Source: Strongylocentrotus droebachiensis
Lineage: Eukaryota; Echinodermata; Echinoidea; Camarodonta; Strongylocentrotidae
Reading direction: 5' to 3'
Length of the DNA stretch: 64,000 bases
NCBI GenBank assembly: GCA_035222895.1
Contig: JAVYIG010000698.1
Coordinates: forward strand, 413,387-477,386
Part shown: positions 1 through 11,284 of the stretch, in pieces
How positions within the stretch are numbered: the first letter of the stretch is position 1
How the letters are laid out: the number at the start of each line of letters is the position of its first letter
The notes under the pieces: generated by a model
What the model saw: only the letters and a program-made list of their open reading frames with translations
Database searches by the model: none
Told to the model about the DNA's origin: nothing
Made by a program: the position numbers and the translations under genes

Positions 1-593
1 ACAATCTATGATTATTTTATCAAAGCACTGCAACAAACGTATGATTTGCAGGTAAGGGATGGGCAAAATGATTATGATTTTATAGATAAAGAATTAAAAG
101 AAATATTTGTTAGACCAAGAATTACTATACTCATTAGAAAACAACGTGAATTTCAATTTAAATTATTGCATGGAGCCATATACACTAATGAGCATCTTCA
201 TAGATTTGGTTTTGTTGGTGATAATTTATGTTCGTTTTGTAAGCAGGAAATAGAAACATACAAACATTTATTTTTATCTTGTGGGAGCGTTCAAAGGATA
301 TGGCAGGCTTTAATACAACTTTTTGAGTTAGATGAAATTAAAGATTTAGAATGGCGAGATATATTTGTTGGGTTGGTAGGTAGTTCATATAGAATAAAAA
401 TGTGTAATACTATCATTTTCATGGTGAAGTATGTTACATTTATGTCAAGATCGGGGGGGGGGGGCGAGTACTAACTTTAGAAAAGATGAAAAAAAGCATT
501 TTTAAGTATAGGGATGAGGAAAAGAAAATAGCAATTAAAATGGGAAAGCTGGGATCACATTTCTTAAAGTGGGAGCAGCTTAAGATTAATTAA
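1..593 (+). pseudogene. LINE ORF2 C-terminal fragment (zf-RVT region)
   Basis: The frame is open from the first base of the window, so the element enters from the left. Residues read like the end of a non-LTR retrotransposon polyprotein: a basic stretch, then FQFKLLHGAIYTNEHL and a Cys-rich knuckle (CSFC...HLFLSC) typical of the zinc-binding zf-RVT region after the reverse transcriptase. A run of ten G at about 455-464 throws the frame: the upstream frame stops at 474, while the next one continues with a Lys-rich tail ending HFLKWEQLKIN and a stop at 591-593. That tail matches the architecture of the LINE at 51986-52852 (ending HFKKWSIKFN), so both are probably the same L1/Tx1-like family. 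Not functional as it stands. Confidence 0.8.
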
Positions 594-1120
594 GATTTGT
601 TTTCTTCTCCACCGTGAGCCTGTTAAAAGCGTAACTCTATTTTGCGGCCTGGATAACTTATTTAGTATATTTGTCTTGAGTTGAGAATGTTGGCAGACAT
701 CCACTGAGTGAGTAGTGTGTGTGTGGGGGGGGGGTGGGTGGGTGGGTGAGTATGTGTGTGGGTGGGTGAGTATGTTTGTGTGATAGAGGGTGAGTATGTT
801 TGTGTGATGGAGGGGGCAGGGAGGGGGCAGGGAGGGGGCAGGATTGTTTCAGTAAAATTACCTCCAGATTTGTTTAAGTTTTTTTTTGTAATATATAAGT
901 GAATAACATTTACAATTGACATATTATGTTTAGGTACTTATACGTTTACTTTGTTGCTAAGTTATATTATACTGCAAATAAGTCTGTGTTTAATTATGTT
1001 TATGTAAAAGCATCAATATTGAACACGTTTATTTTATTCAATTGTATGTCATGGTTTGTATTACACATCTGGAGAAATAAAACAAAATTGTTTAAAAAAA
1101 AATTAAAAAAAAAAAAAAAG
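594..1120 (+). mobile_element. 3' UTR and A-rich tail of the first LINE
   Basis: This stretch follows the stop codon of the LINE remnant and ends in an A-rich tail at about 1090-1119, preceded by an AATAAA-type signal near 1075. It includes a G-rich minisatellite (about 715-845) of GGGTGGGTGAGTATG-like units. No other gene is visible. The A-rich tail marks the likely 3' end of the element. Confidence 0.5.
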
Positions 1121-1829
1121 TATTTGAATTTTATGCGTACAGCGCGATAAGCCGCCTACGGCTGAGGGGGGGGGGGGGGGGGGTTAAGGGGGTTCATGAT
1201 GTTTTCAGTGATGCAGCTTTTTTTCCTTCTCAATATGTTTTTTAAAGTTACATAACCTTGCCATTTCCTTGTAATCAGTTTTGTACATTTCCATGTTTCT
1301 TGTTGTTGTAAATGAACTTCTTGATCTCGGTTGGCGGACTCTGGGACCTGCTTGTTTTGGGGGCTCTACGCGGGTGAGGCTGTATCGTATCCATGATCGT
1401 ATCCTAACATCTTTCATGTTTTGAATTGCCCATATCCTTGAAACACGTTGGTCTCTTTGCCAATCCGCCGGGATTGAGAGGTGCATCCTTCCCAGGGGCC
1501 CCACTCACAAACGTTGCTTTTTGTAGTCTCAATTTGGATCATGTTTGTTCGTCATGATTGCTATGTCATGTGGTCAAGACATAGAGTCCCGTCTGTACTC
1601 TATTGCGTGGCAGGGCATAGGCCAGTTTCGTAATGTAATCAAATATAATACATAAGTCTTTGAGAAGTTCCTAAATATAGAGATATCGACTGCTTCGAGA
1701 GGCTTGGTTGTGTAATAGGCTCAAGAGAACACGCGCACATCTTGCCATGACACAGAGGCGCGCCTGTGTGGATGTGCAAGTTCTCGAGAGCCAGACCTCG
1801 AATATTAAAGATACTACACACTAAGAAAT

Positions 1830-1970
1830 AGGGGTACATTTGGGGTGCAGATTACGCGTAGTTGGCCGAGGGTACTAAACTGCTCCATATTGGGCGCACC
1901 CAGTGCATTCAACGTAAAATGTGCACCCTCAGGGGTGCAATAATTTGGAGGGTGCAGAATGTGCACCCCA
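1830..1970. repeat. Short cluster of GGGTGCA / TGCACCC motifs
   Basis: At least seven copies of GGTGCA or its reverse complement occur in about 140 bases, in both orientations (for example GTGCACCCTCAGGGGTGCA). This is a small version of the large palindromic array at 41760-42250, so it is probably a fragment of the same repeat family. Confidence 0.5.
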
Positions 1971-2225
1971 CTAGTCTTTATCAAAGCATTATGAAATTAT
2001 ACTGTAGTTTGAAGATTGATCTGTTAAGTCTGTGTATATATTTCAAGAACAACATAACACAACAATAAACAATTAAACCCTTTTTTATGCATCGTTATTT
2101 ATTCGAATCATGAAAAATCATGGACTATAAGTATTATGAAACAAGTTTAAGTCAGTCGATCGTTTGCAGAGACTTTTAAATCCGTTCAACTGCCGAGTTC
2201 AATAAGCGAGTTCGTAGTTAGATTC

Positions 2226-2236
2226 TGCGCATGCGC
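2226..2236. promoter_or_regulatory. NRF-1-like palindromic site
   Basis: TGCGCATGCGC is a perfect match to the NRF-1 consensus palindrome. It lies 400 bases upstream of the AACGTT array. No promoter was otherwise identified here, so function is only suggested. Confidence 0.25.
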
Positions 2237-2624
2237 GAAAAATCCTCCGTGACCTTTCCGCTGGATCAATTGGGATAAATATTGGTCGGTACTGTGCTTA
2301 CACACAACAGTGAATGGGGAATGTTAGCATTTATCACGTTCTAGATACGATTTTTTTACATCATGACATCATTCCATTTCCACAAATCATCTTGAGCAGG
2401 TAACTGGATATATTTTCCTTCTTTTCCTTTTGTTTTGTACGTGGTCAGCAAATTATTTAGTATTTTTCTTCTTTGCAATCGGCAGTTGCCTCCACAGAGG
2501 CGAAAGTATGCCGTGTCCCGATACCGTGTCCCCATACAGTATATTTTGTGTAAGCCGTCTGTTTCGCATGGCAATCGTTAAAAAAGGTCGTGATTCTGCA
2601 CCTGATACCAATAATCGAGCCACC

Positions 2625-2860
2625 CAGCAAACACAAAACGTTTTTAAAACGTTTACAGAACGTTCTTATCAGGTTCCGTACGTCTTCGTCCATATTAAAC
2701 GTTTACAAAACGTTTATAAAACGTCTAAGTTGGGACTTTACATTCGCTACGGAGCTAGGTCTTTTGAAGACGTTCAGAAAACGTTTTTTGGACGTTACAA
2801 ATTAAACGTTCTTGGATAGGTCCTGTAAAACGTTTACAGAACGTTTTATTCAGACGTATT
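2625..2860. repeat. Left AACGTT-type subterminal array
   Basis: About a dozen copies of AAACGTTT, GAACGTT and related words, spaced 8-25 bases apart. The motif core AACGTT is its own reverse complement, so the array can pair within or between strands. It mirrors the right array. Confidence 0.7.
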
Positions 2861-3202
2861 TTGTTGAATTTATTTTTTATGTCCAAATAAATATTTCTTA
2901 AAAAATACCAGCTGGCGAAATTAGGCCACATGCATAGGCATGGGGGGGTCGAGGTATGTCAAACTGATGCACTCCTGTGGCGTAGCGATGTAGGGAGGCA
3001 CGTGCCCCCAATAATTTTGAGGGAAAAAAATAGAAAACATAAGGTGACATTATTTGAAGAAAAAAGAAATACATAAGGAGTGACCCCTCCCCCTCACATA
3101 ATGTTTGTGCCCCTCCCCCCCCCCCAGCCCAATCAGTCCGACCGCGCTACATCATTTATTATGCTCCATTCAACCACGTGTATACAAAGTGCGTACGCAC
3201 CG

Positions 3203-3374
3203 TATATAATAGTACCACTGTATAGGTCAGTGAATCGTATCCAGCGCGGCCGGTGCGGCGCGCTCGCTCGAGCTCCAGCTCTTGCATGCCGCGTGTTTTA
3301 AACTGACTGACGAGTTGACTGCTTGATGACGTGACTTCGAGATTTCAAATAATCTGTTAGACTGCGACACCGAG
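3203..3374 (+). promoter_or_regulatory. TATA-box promoter and first non-coding exon
   Basis: TATATAAT begins at 3203, and an initiator-like TCAGTG places a start near 3229, about 26 bases downstream, which is normal TATA-to-start spacing. The region downstream is unusually GC- and CpG-rich for this window. It ends in a good splice donor (GAG|GTAAGC) after 3374. It lies upstream of, and in the same direction as, the decayed exons at 4504-5742, so it may be their promoter. Inferred from sequence only. Confidence 0.4.
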
Positions 3375-3566
3375 GTAAGCGTTATTTTAACATTTTGATA
3401 TCTGTAAGGAATTCAAGCTTTATTTGATTGATTTTGAAGCATGTAAAATGAAATAAAATATTGATTATTTGCATTAAAACTAAAAGTACGGCAGACTCTA
3501 TGTCGCATGTGCAGGCCGTTGAAACTTTCATTGCATTGACTGGTATGGTAATTGGGTAGGCTAGGG

Positions 3567-3639
3567 TATGTGCACACATAACTCCAGGAAGCTCTGATGC
3601 CGAACGGCGTCGGAGCTTCTTGGAGTTAGTGCATACATA
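3567..3639. repeat. Near-perfect hairpin
   Basis: Two arms of about 35 bases separated by only 3-4 bases pair almost throughout (left CTCCAGGAAGCTCTGATGCC, right GGCGTCGGAGCTTCTTGGAG). It sits in the presumed first intron. It could be a small foldback element or the end of a dispersed repeat. Confidence 0.55.
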
Positions 3640-3990
3640 GCTGCATTACTATCCTGGCTGTGTGTATTAAAAGCTGTGCTATTGATACTCAACATTTCAA
3701 ACACCACTGTACAAAACTCTTTCACTAAAAATCGGTACTTTAGTGACAATTGATGACACCTAAATAGCAGTAGTCTAGTCTAATAAAATACAATTTGTTC
3801 AACTTACCGATGTTATTTTGTTAGAAAGAACAATTTAGAAATTCAAATTGTTTGTCTAGATCTACTGTCAAAATTTGCTTACAGCCGCATCGGCATGATT
3901 GTATTATGTGTGTATTGACTATTCCTTTTGAGCAAATGCTGCCTATTAACACGTAGTGCAGTGCTAGAGGTCAATACGCATAATAGGATG
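3640..3990 (+). repeat. Dispersed repeat, copy 1 of 3
   Basis: The same block recurs in the same orientation at about 28768-29120 (nearly full length) and 29405-29560 (partial). Shared landmarks are TCAACATTTCAAACACCACT, GACAATTGATGACACCTA and AACACGTAGTGCAGTGCTA. Family unknown and no coding potential seen. Confidence 0.6.
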
Positions 3991-4503
3991 GACTCTTTGC
4001 TGGAGTGGGTATGTGCGCATGGCTTGTTACATTACATGGTAATCGGATGATTAAAACAGTTGAGTTGTTAACTTTGCTGTCTGGAAAAATCATGGAAAGT
4101 TCCCATCGGGATTTAAAATGCTATTTCGTGAAGAAAATGAGTCCCTCGACTACCAGCTCATTTCTCGCCGACTCATTTACTCTTCCCTCAATAGCATTTA
4201 AAATCCCAGTGGAACATACCATGCTTTTCCCTCCACCACCATTTAGCAACTTTATATTATCCAACCCCCTATTACAACAGGTTTGTTTTTTAGGCAATTG
4301 AAATAGCTCCCCAAACCACCTTTTTGTATGGAAATTGTTTTTTTAGAAATATCGCGACCTAGATCTATAGGCCTATCTTGTTCTCAATTTCGTCTCTTTA
4401 AAACAAATCTTTTTAGTTCAGATGACAGATTATTTAAAGAAATTGATTTCCAATAACGTAGATTAATAACTTAAGGATTGATTTGTTTTATTGTTACATA
4501 CAG

Positions 4504-5742
4504 GCAACTATGTGAAGGCGCAAAAGCATCGCCAGGAAGGCTGAGGACACGTCAAACCTGGTATCGGAAGATGATGCTGTGTAGAAGCGAAAGAGACGTC
4601 TTCCCCAGAGATTTAGCAAATCTTCTAGTGATTCCGGAATTGACGCTGGTAAGTATTTGTCTCTTGATGGTTAGTAGTGCTTGGTTCGGCCAGAGACGTA
4701 TAATTTACATCTTATTTCTTGTTTTCTTCAAAATCCAACAGATGAAAACCTTATATAATTTATTTGGGATAGCTAGACCTGCTTTGTGTCCCAGCCATGC
4801 AAAATGATGATTAATAGATGTGGCACCATTCCGGCAAAACTGGAAATTAATTTGTATTATCTAGGCATAAATTTCGGACAAGAAGTTTGCATTACCCAAA
4901 AGTTTGTTCAGTTTATGGGAATTCTTGTCATGTCTTGATATCCCTTTTAACATCTGCAATGTGTCTCTGTTTTTCAGATCTTGAATCGGTTAGGACCCAA
5001 GAAAACAACATGTACGCGGAGGAACGATTAAGGCTGTGGCAGCAGAGATACCAATGCCGAAACTGAATGCGAAGTCCAAGTCCACATCACATTTTTCAGT
5101 TCCAACCCACAACTCCAGCAAGGGCTCGGGCTTCGGAAAGTAAGTTTTTTTCAGATAGCATTTCACAAACGAAAGTTTCTGAGGGTTTTTTTATCATCAG
5201 AACATATACTGTAGAGCGTATAAACTAACAAAACAACATTTGCCATTTGTACTAAGTTGCTACACTAAAATACTGTTGGATTGGATAAGAGAGGCAGATT
5301 ATCTCGGCGTACATGTAATTTATTTCATCAACAAGGCATGGGTATAGTTTTCTTACAGAAGCGTCGCTTTTAAATCCTTACAGTATGTATACTTTGTTGG
5401 AAGCGCTGCACAGGTGTTGTCTTTGAAGCTGGGTGATATATTCCTGAAGTGACTAAATTTTTCAGTTATCACACATATCTCGCCAAAATATCCCATTAAT
5501 TTGCTGTCAAACTTTTTAATGACTTGAACTGTTATTATAATGTATTTTATGTGTCTGTTTTTTTCTTCTCAGGCAATTTTCAAGTGCAGGTACTGTGTAC
5601 GCTGCAGAGGCTGGAGGAAGGGCAGCAGCAGCTGAAGCAGTTGGTACAAAAACTGCTTTTGTCCAAATCGGGAGCGGCCGTTGATGTGGAAGACCTGAGG
5701 GAGCCGTTTACCAAACCAGTGAACACAAAATTTTCATTCAAG
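4504..5742 (+). pseudogene. Decayed multi-exon gene, DUF4806-like
   Basis: Three exons with good splice sites and matching phases can be read: 4504-4648, 4978-5139 and 5573-5742. Exon one reads RRKSIARKAED, an acidic SEDD patch, then KRKRRLPQRFSKSSSDSGID. Exon two reads LESVRTQENNMYAEERLRLW and ends in a Pro/Ser-rich stretch. Exon three reads FQVQVLCTLQRLEEGQQQLK followed by an amphipathic Leu-rich helix and EPFTKPVNT. The basic, acidic, KRKR and coiled helix order resembles DUF4806-type proteins found near transposons in fish and invertebrates; that match is from memory of the pattern. In-frame stops occur in exon one (TGA and TAG) and exon two (TGA), so it is a pseudogene. Upstream and downstream exons were not found. 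Confidence 0.5.
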
Positions 5743-7899
5743 GTAGATTAAGATACCTTCATTCAGGGGCAATGCAAAAATCCTAAAACTCATATTGAAA
5801 CCAAATTTGATCATTTCAGCTAATAATGGAGAAACTTTATCAGCGACATAACAGTTTTGTTGGTGCATCTTTTTTAATTGAATTGCCATCATCTTGTTGA
5901 GAATGCAAGACAAAGTTGTATAGGTCTGTAAATTTACTACTTTTTGTAAGGATGCTGAAACCGATGGCCCGAATTCACAAAGGAGGTTTGAGCTCAAACC
6001 TTGATTTTCGTACGTCATATGACGCGTTTTACGCGTTTATTACAAACCTGGTTTGTAAAGAGCAAAAGGAGGTTTGGCGAAACAAAAGGAGGTTTGAGCT
6101 CAAACCTTGCTTTGTGAATTCGGGCCAATGTGTGTGCTGCCAAACTCTCTTATAACCTTGTCTTCTATATTCATAGACCCTTAAATTTGAGTATTTATAT
6201 TTGCCTGTTAATAATTCATATCAACTCATTTCTATCAGTTTATTGTAAATAGCTTTTTGTAGATTGTTCATGTGTTTTGTGTTGATTTTATATTTGAAGT
6301 AAGATGCAAGGTCCAATGCAAGGCTTCTGGGAAATCTTGACCTGCCCACTAAATCTTTGGTCTATCAAAAGGACAATTTTTTACTGGGATTTAAAGGGGA
6401 AATCTACCCTAGAAATTTCACTGCTTCAATCAAAGGAGACAAATTTGAACAAAATTAAAAATAAGAAATGGGCAAACTCGGTAAGGAAACTACTCTTTTT
6501 TTACATTTTCTAGTAAATTACTCTCGGCTATTCAAATTGACAATGCTGATGACATCTTGAGTAGCTCTAAATTCACTTTGTGCACAAAATTTCACATTTT
6601 TTAACCCCCATAGTCAAAGTATGTTGTGTAGAAAGCTACTCGTCATTAGTAATCTGAACATACTCTGATTAAAAGCTGTGGAAATGTGTAACTTTAAGGA
6701 AAATTTAGAAAATATGAAATTTTGAGTACAAAGTTGATGGATAGCTACTCACAGTGGTGTCATCAATGTTGCCAATTTGTAGAGCTGAAACGAGTGGAGT
6801 TTCCTTCTTTTTTTTTGGCCGTACTTTCACTTGAAATGTGACTTCTTAAAATAGTCACATTTTTATCACTTGTAGAAGTTGATGAGAAAGTAAATACATG
6901 TACTCTTTTGAATAGTTATAATTTGCACCGGATGATGAAGCTAATCCTGGGTGGAGGCACATAGCTAAATCGGTTATTCACATGTATTTAATGATAATTT
7001 GTGACATTTTGTTAAAAGGTTCTGGTGAATTTGATATAGTACACAAAAAATTCAATCCACTATTTGGTTTTACCAAAGATCAAGACTTATTATAGAAAGA
7101 TTTCTTAATCATTTGCTGGGGCATCTTTTTGGCATGAATTGCCAGGTTCTGTAAATAACTCAAATTGCTTTTATAAAGTGTGTTACCAAAGTTGCTATAT
7201 GTGTGCTGCCAAATTATTGACACTATTCAAAGTATTCATTTTATCTTGCCTTGTTTATTCATAGAGACATAGACCCGTGAATTATATGAGTATTCATATT
7301 TGCCAGTTAATGAGGCATATCTTCAACTCATTTATCATTTTCTTATGTTTTATTTGTAGATTGTTCATGTGTTATGTATCTATAGTTTTAAAGGGATAGT
7401 TTAGTATTGGTCAAACTTAACTTTAAAACCAAAACCTGCACCATCACGGTGCAAAGTAATAATTACAAACGGCCAAGTAAAGCCCCTGTTATTATTCAAA
7501 ATGACCCGTTACTTTCAGTTTCTGCATTTAATGTTTGTTAAAATAATAATTAAATAAATATCTATATCAATTGCTTTTTAAAGAACTGTTCAGATTTGTT
7601 TTCTTCAAAGTAGTCTTCAAGCATTTTTAATATTTTGAATAAAAATATATTTATGGATATTTCAGCCGTTTGTGAATCGATATTGATCAAATAACAATTT
7701 ATTCTGAATATTAGAATTGTATGTTTTTTCGGGGGCACTTCGGGAAATACCAATACTCTTTTTCAAATATACATGATGTACTGTATTGCCAAGCCTTTGT
7801 ACATATTTTGTAAATATGTTTGATAATAAATTCATAAAATCAATCAAATACATGTGTGACCTAGCGTTTATTAAAAATTCACTGTATATTGGATGTTCT
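5743..7899. other. Intron-like AT-rich stretch with one MITE
   Basis: Apart from the MITE at 5966-6126, no exon is convincing here. Two partly similar AT-rich blocks (about 6160-6260 and 7230-7380, sharing phrases such as ATAGACCC, GAGTATT and TTGTAGATTGTTCATGTGTT) suggest an old internal duplication. Confidence 0.4.
5966..6126. mobile_element. 161-bp MITE, copy 1
   Basis: The ends are inverted repeats: GGCCCGAATTCACAAAG on the left and its reverse complement on the right, each followed by GGAGGTTTGAGCTCAAACC-like inner repeats. The second copy is at 18393-18563. Short length, terminal inverted repeats and no coding potential define a MITE. GGCCCGNATTC-type ends are common in Harbinger/ISL2EU-like MITEs, which is a family-level guess. 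Confidence 0.75.
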
Positions 7900-8405
7900 C
7901 AAAAGTTTTTCTGAACGTTCTTAAAACGTTTCTAGGACATTCTAGACGTTCTTAAAAGGTTTTCTGAACGTTCTCAAAACGTTTCCAGGACGTTGTAGAC
8001 GTTCGTGAAAGGTTTTCTAAACGTTTTCAAAACGTTTCCAGTACATTCTACACGTTCTTAAAAGGTTCTCCTGGACGTTCTAGACGTTCTTTAAACGTCC
8101 TGGAAACGTTCTAGACGTTTCTAAAAGGTTTTCCGGACGTTTTTAAGGTTCTTAAAACGTTCTTAAAACGTCCCAAACGTCCGACAGGTTTTCTGCAGGT
8201 CCTTGCACTTAAAAGCAAATCTATAAAAGGTTTTTTATTGGTTCTAAAAACGTTTAGAAAACGTTCAAAAAACGTCCAGTTGGAACGTTCCAAAAGACGT
8301 CCAAAACCTACCACAAATGGACGTCTTTAGAACGTTTTCACAAAACGTTTAAGAAACCAATTTGGAACCTTTTTAGAACGTTCAGAAAACGTCCGATTGT
8401 TAGTT
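7900..8405. repeat. Right AACGTT-type subterminal array
   Basis: More than twenty copies of ACGTTCTT, AACGTTT and GACGTTC words in 500 bases, many alternating with GGTTTTC. The density is about twice that of the left array. It marks the right end of the candidate transposon. Confidence 0.75.
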
Positions 8406-8408
8406 GGG

Positions 8409-8570
8409 CAGTAACCTATCGAAGCAGGTGACCCAAAGTCGCTCAGTATATATCAGAGCAGAATATATATTCTGTAACCCAGGTGACATAGTTGCAATAG
8501 TAATGTACTGGAACTATATTGTCTCCTGGATTATACTGATGACCCAGTAAGATACTGATAAAACTAGTCA
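8409..8570 (-). repeat. Dispersed repeat shared with 38390-38560
   Basis: The reverse complement of this block matches 38390-38560 closely. Shared landmarks include ATATATTCTGCTCTGATATA, GAGYGACTTTGGGT and AGTTCCAGTACATTACTATT. It abuts the right end of the AACGTT element, whereas the other copy stands alone, so it is an independent repeat. Family unknown. Confidence 0.65.
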
Positions 8571-10110
8571 TCCAGCGCGCGCGCGCTACTCAGCTACTGT
8601 AGATCACCGCCTCTGGATTATATTCTGTAACAGTAACTTACTGTGGAAGGCTTGTGCGGAATACGCGCGCGTATCATTAGGCAGCCTATGCTACATCCTG
8701 CATGCGACCGACCAGCTGTAGCGGCGGATCCAAGAGTTTTTTTTTTTAAAGGAGGGGCATGAAGTGTTATATCGGCATGGGGTCCGCGGGCCAAAGGGCC
8801 CCGGAAAAAAAATGAACTATAAGATGCTTTATGGTACATTCTGAGGCATTTCTGAATGCGTAAACTGAACATTTATTTGAAAATTCTGGGCTTTTCCCTG
8901 TTTTGGGGGAAGGAAAAGGGGGCATGCACCCCAACGCTCCCCATGGGTCCGGCCCTGGCAGGGCTAGCTAGCTCGACGCGATCCGGCAGGGCTAGCTCTC
9001 TGCAGTACGCCCAGGACTGGCGTCGACCGCCGGCGCCGCCGCTAGACCCGCCAGAGCGCCTAGCTAGATACAGTACCTGCAGCTAGCATCAGCTACAGTT
9101 TCAGCTGGTCAGCGCAGCTTTTAGCCTTGCCTATGCTGCTGGTGGTTCCTTGTCTTCACTCCAAAAATATCTACAATGTATACCGTAAGTTTTAAATATG
9201 TCTATAGATATTCATCTTAGAGGAATAATCGATAAGGACTAGATATAGTCTGATATTGTTTGAAAACCATTTGCCTTTGTATTTTATGAATAGTCCCAAA
9301 TTATCAAATATAAACTTTTCTGTGTGTGATTCCATCGTTATTTGTGTGTGTGTGTTCTACGAAAAAGTGTTGTACAATCAAAATCCATCCAACTTGAGCA
9401 TACCAAATTCCACTTCACACTCCTATAATTTCAATGCATATTAATTAACCGGTATCAACCTCATTACTTTTCCACACATGCATGTAGATCGATCTAGGTC
9501 TACAAAACAAATACCTGTAGCCTAGATCTAGATCTAGATCTATGCCTACTAAATTATAAATGGTAGAAAAAGTAAATTATTGTTCAATATAATATTGAAT
9601 ATGAATCATTATAATGCTTCAAAATCATACTGCAGTTTAAATAACCTTAACAAATCAGTTCTCTTATTTAATTTCATGATTCACACTCACAGCTCAAAAT
9701 CGCGTTGAAAAACTGAAAAAACTGCCCCTTGATTTTATTCCATTGCACTTTGTTTCACTAGCGTTTGCGCATCGATAGACTTTATGATAGACTCTGTCTA
9801 GATCAACAGAAAATTCAAAGAAATTTTGGGCAAACTTGATGATACTGCGGCTATTTGTGCTGCTCACTCTCCTCATTTGGCATGTTTGGCGCTATATAGC
9901 CAATGTACTATGTAGGTATTTCATTTAAAATAATTATTATAAAGTCAAAATGACTATATTGTCTACACATTCTTGGCATGCTTGTGAAATATTCCACCAC
10001 TCATTCAAGGACTCTGCACAGTAAAGCCTAACGGTTCATTGTGCGCAATGCTTGCACATGTTATGTCTGTAGATTATACAGGCCAACACGAAAAAAAAAA
10101 TGGTTTATTC
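8571..10110. other. Gene-free stretch with alternating GC run and repeat scraps
   Basis: Contains a CGCGCGCGCGC alternation near 8577 (potential Z-DNA), a GGATCC/poly-purine scrap near 8720-8960, an AGATCT-rich run near 9520-9545 and a 34-base repeat at 9773-9807 (GATAGACTTTATGATAGACT and onward) that recurs at 12761-12794. No exon was supported. Confidence 0.4.
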
Positions 10111-10117
10111 ACAAAAT

Positions 10118-10591
10118 CAGTAGGGGTGCTAGTACGAGAATAAGCATCGTCCGCATAAACGACAATACCCTCGTAAATGCAGACCATTCGCATCCAGAAA
10201 ACATAAGGATCATCCGCATTTTCGTGAAGGATCCGGATTCCCGATCCGCGCGTTGGTGATGCGAAAAATGGATTCCGCGATGATGCTCCATAATGCATTT
10301 TACACTTACGCAGAGACTTTCACGTTATGAACAATAAATCCTAGGGAAGACGGACAACCCATAGAAAGTATAGACGGTGAACTGGAGGTATTTTATTATG
10401 CGGAATCCATTTTTCGCATTAATTGCCAGCACGCGGATCAGGAACCCTGTACCTGCAGAGCACCGAAGAAGAAAAAACGTCCGTGAAAATTGCAGACAAT
10501 CCTTATTTTTTTAGGTCGAGACTTGTCAGCGTTTACCAGGATATTTTCGTTTATGCGGACAATCTTCATTCTCAGACCAGTGCCCCTACTG
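10118..10591. mobile_element. Foldback element with about 160-190-bp arms
   Basis: The left arm (10118-10279) and right arm (10400-10591) are diverged inverted copies, separated by about 120 bases. Paired landmarks are CAGTAGGGG at the outer ends, GTCCGCATAAACGA in the middle and GCGAAAAATGGATTCCGC at the inner ends. The right arm carries extra sequence. No coding potential in either arm beyond chance. Confidence 0.65.
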
Positions 10592-10829
10592 AAAATGGCA
10601 ATATTCCTCACATGAATTCCACTCTTAGAGAAATAACTTGGCACAAAGTACCCTGCAGGAACTCAAGCTAGGGCCATGCAAGGACAAGTAAAAGGGCCAC
10701 ATCCATTGTAATTTGCAATCATAATTTTTTTCTTTTTCATAAAGATATAGAGAATAATAGGAATAACTCATTGTTAAAAATACACATCACATATGATTTG
10801 AACAAAAATACCATGCAAACATTATCTAT

Positions 10830-11281
10830 GACCCCGTTCTCACTCACTTTGAAAGCGGTCTTAGTTAGACCGCTCCAGAGGAACGGCCAGGTCTTGAGGA
10901 ACGGTTTGCGAGCGTTCACACTCCGAGCAGTTTTTTATGGCTCAAACCGCTCCACAAGATTGCTATGGCAGCTCTGGTCAGCAGGTCAATTTTTTTTCAC
11001 GCGCGGAATACAAACCGTATACCGTACTACATGTTTCGCACGGAACGTCACTAGCTCACTTCCGTTCAAAGTACGCTTCCGTTCACATTGCACGTTAGAG
11101 CGGTCCAAACCGCTCTTAATAAGACCCGTTCCTCAAGACCACCTCGGAAGGTGGTCTTCTGGAGCGGTCCAGAAGTCCACTTCCTGGACCACTTTGACCG
11201 TTCTCACTCACCTATTAAGAACCGCTCCTGAGGAACGGGTCTTAGTTAGACCACTCCAACGAAGTGAATGAGAACGGGGTC
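10830..11281. mobile_element. 452-bp TIR element with TAT flanks
   Basis: Termini are GACCCCGTTCTCACTCACTT on the left and the inverted GACCCCGTTCTCATTCACTT on the right. Inner repeats (AGCGGTC, GAACGGGTCTT, CCTCAAGACC) occur in both orientations. The trinucleotide TAT flanks both ends (10827-10829 and 11282-11284), compatible with the 3-bp duplication of PIF/Harbinger-like elements. Non-coding, so a non-autonomous element. Confidence 0.75.
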
Positions 11282-11284
11282 TAT

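Larger units (their letters stand above)
2623..8408. mobile_element. Candidate DNA transposon bounded by AACGTT-type arrays
   Basis: The two ends carry similar short inverted termini (CCCAGCAAACAC on the left; CCCAACTAACAATC reading inward from the right). Each is followed by a dense array of ACGTTYT / AACGTTTTAAAACGTTT repeats (2630-2860 and 7900-8405). Between them lie a TATA-type promoter, spliced but decayed exons and a nested MITE. The arrangement of subterminal repeats around a gene resembles an autonomous cut-and-paste transposon, now dead. No target duplication could be identified with confidence, and the possibility that two independent repeats flank an unrelated locus remains. Confidence 0.45.

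Noticed and set aside
1205-1504. 99-codon open frame on the minus strand (contains WAIQNMKDVRIRSWIRYSL)
   Set aside because: Composition looks protein-like, but it begins with a non-ATG codon right after a stop, lacks a convincing acceptor and matches no family I recognise. Kept only as a lead.
10074-10671. Open frames within the foldback arms
   Set aside because: They lie on both strands of an inverted repeat and mirror each other; no conserved motif.
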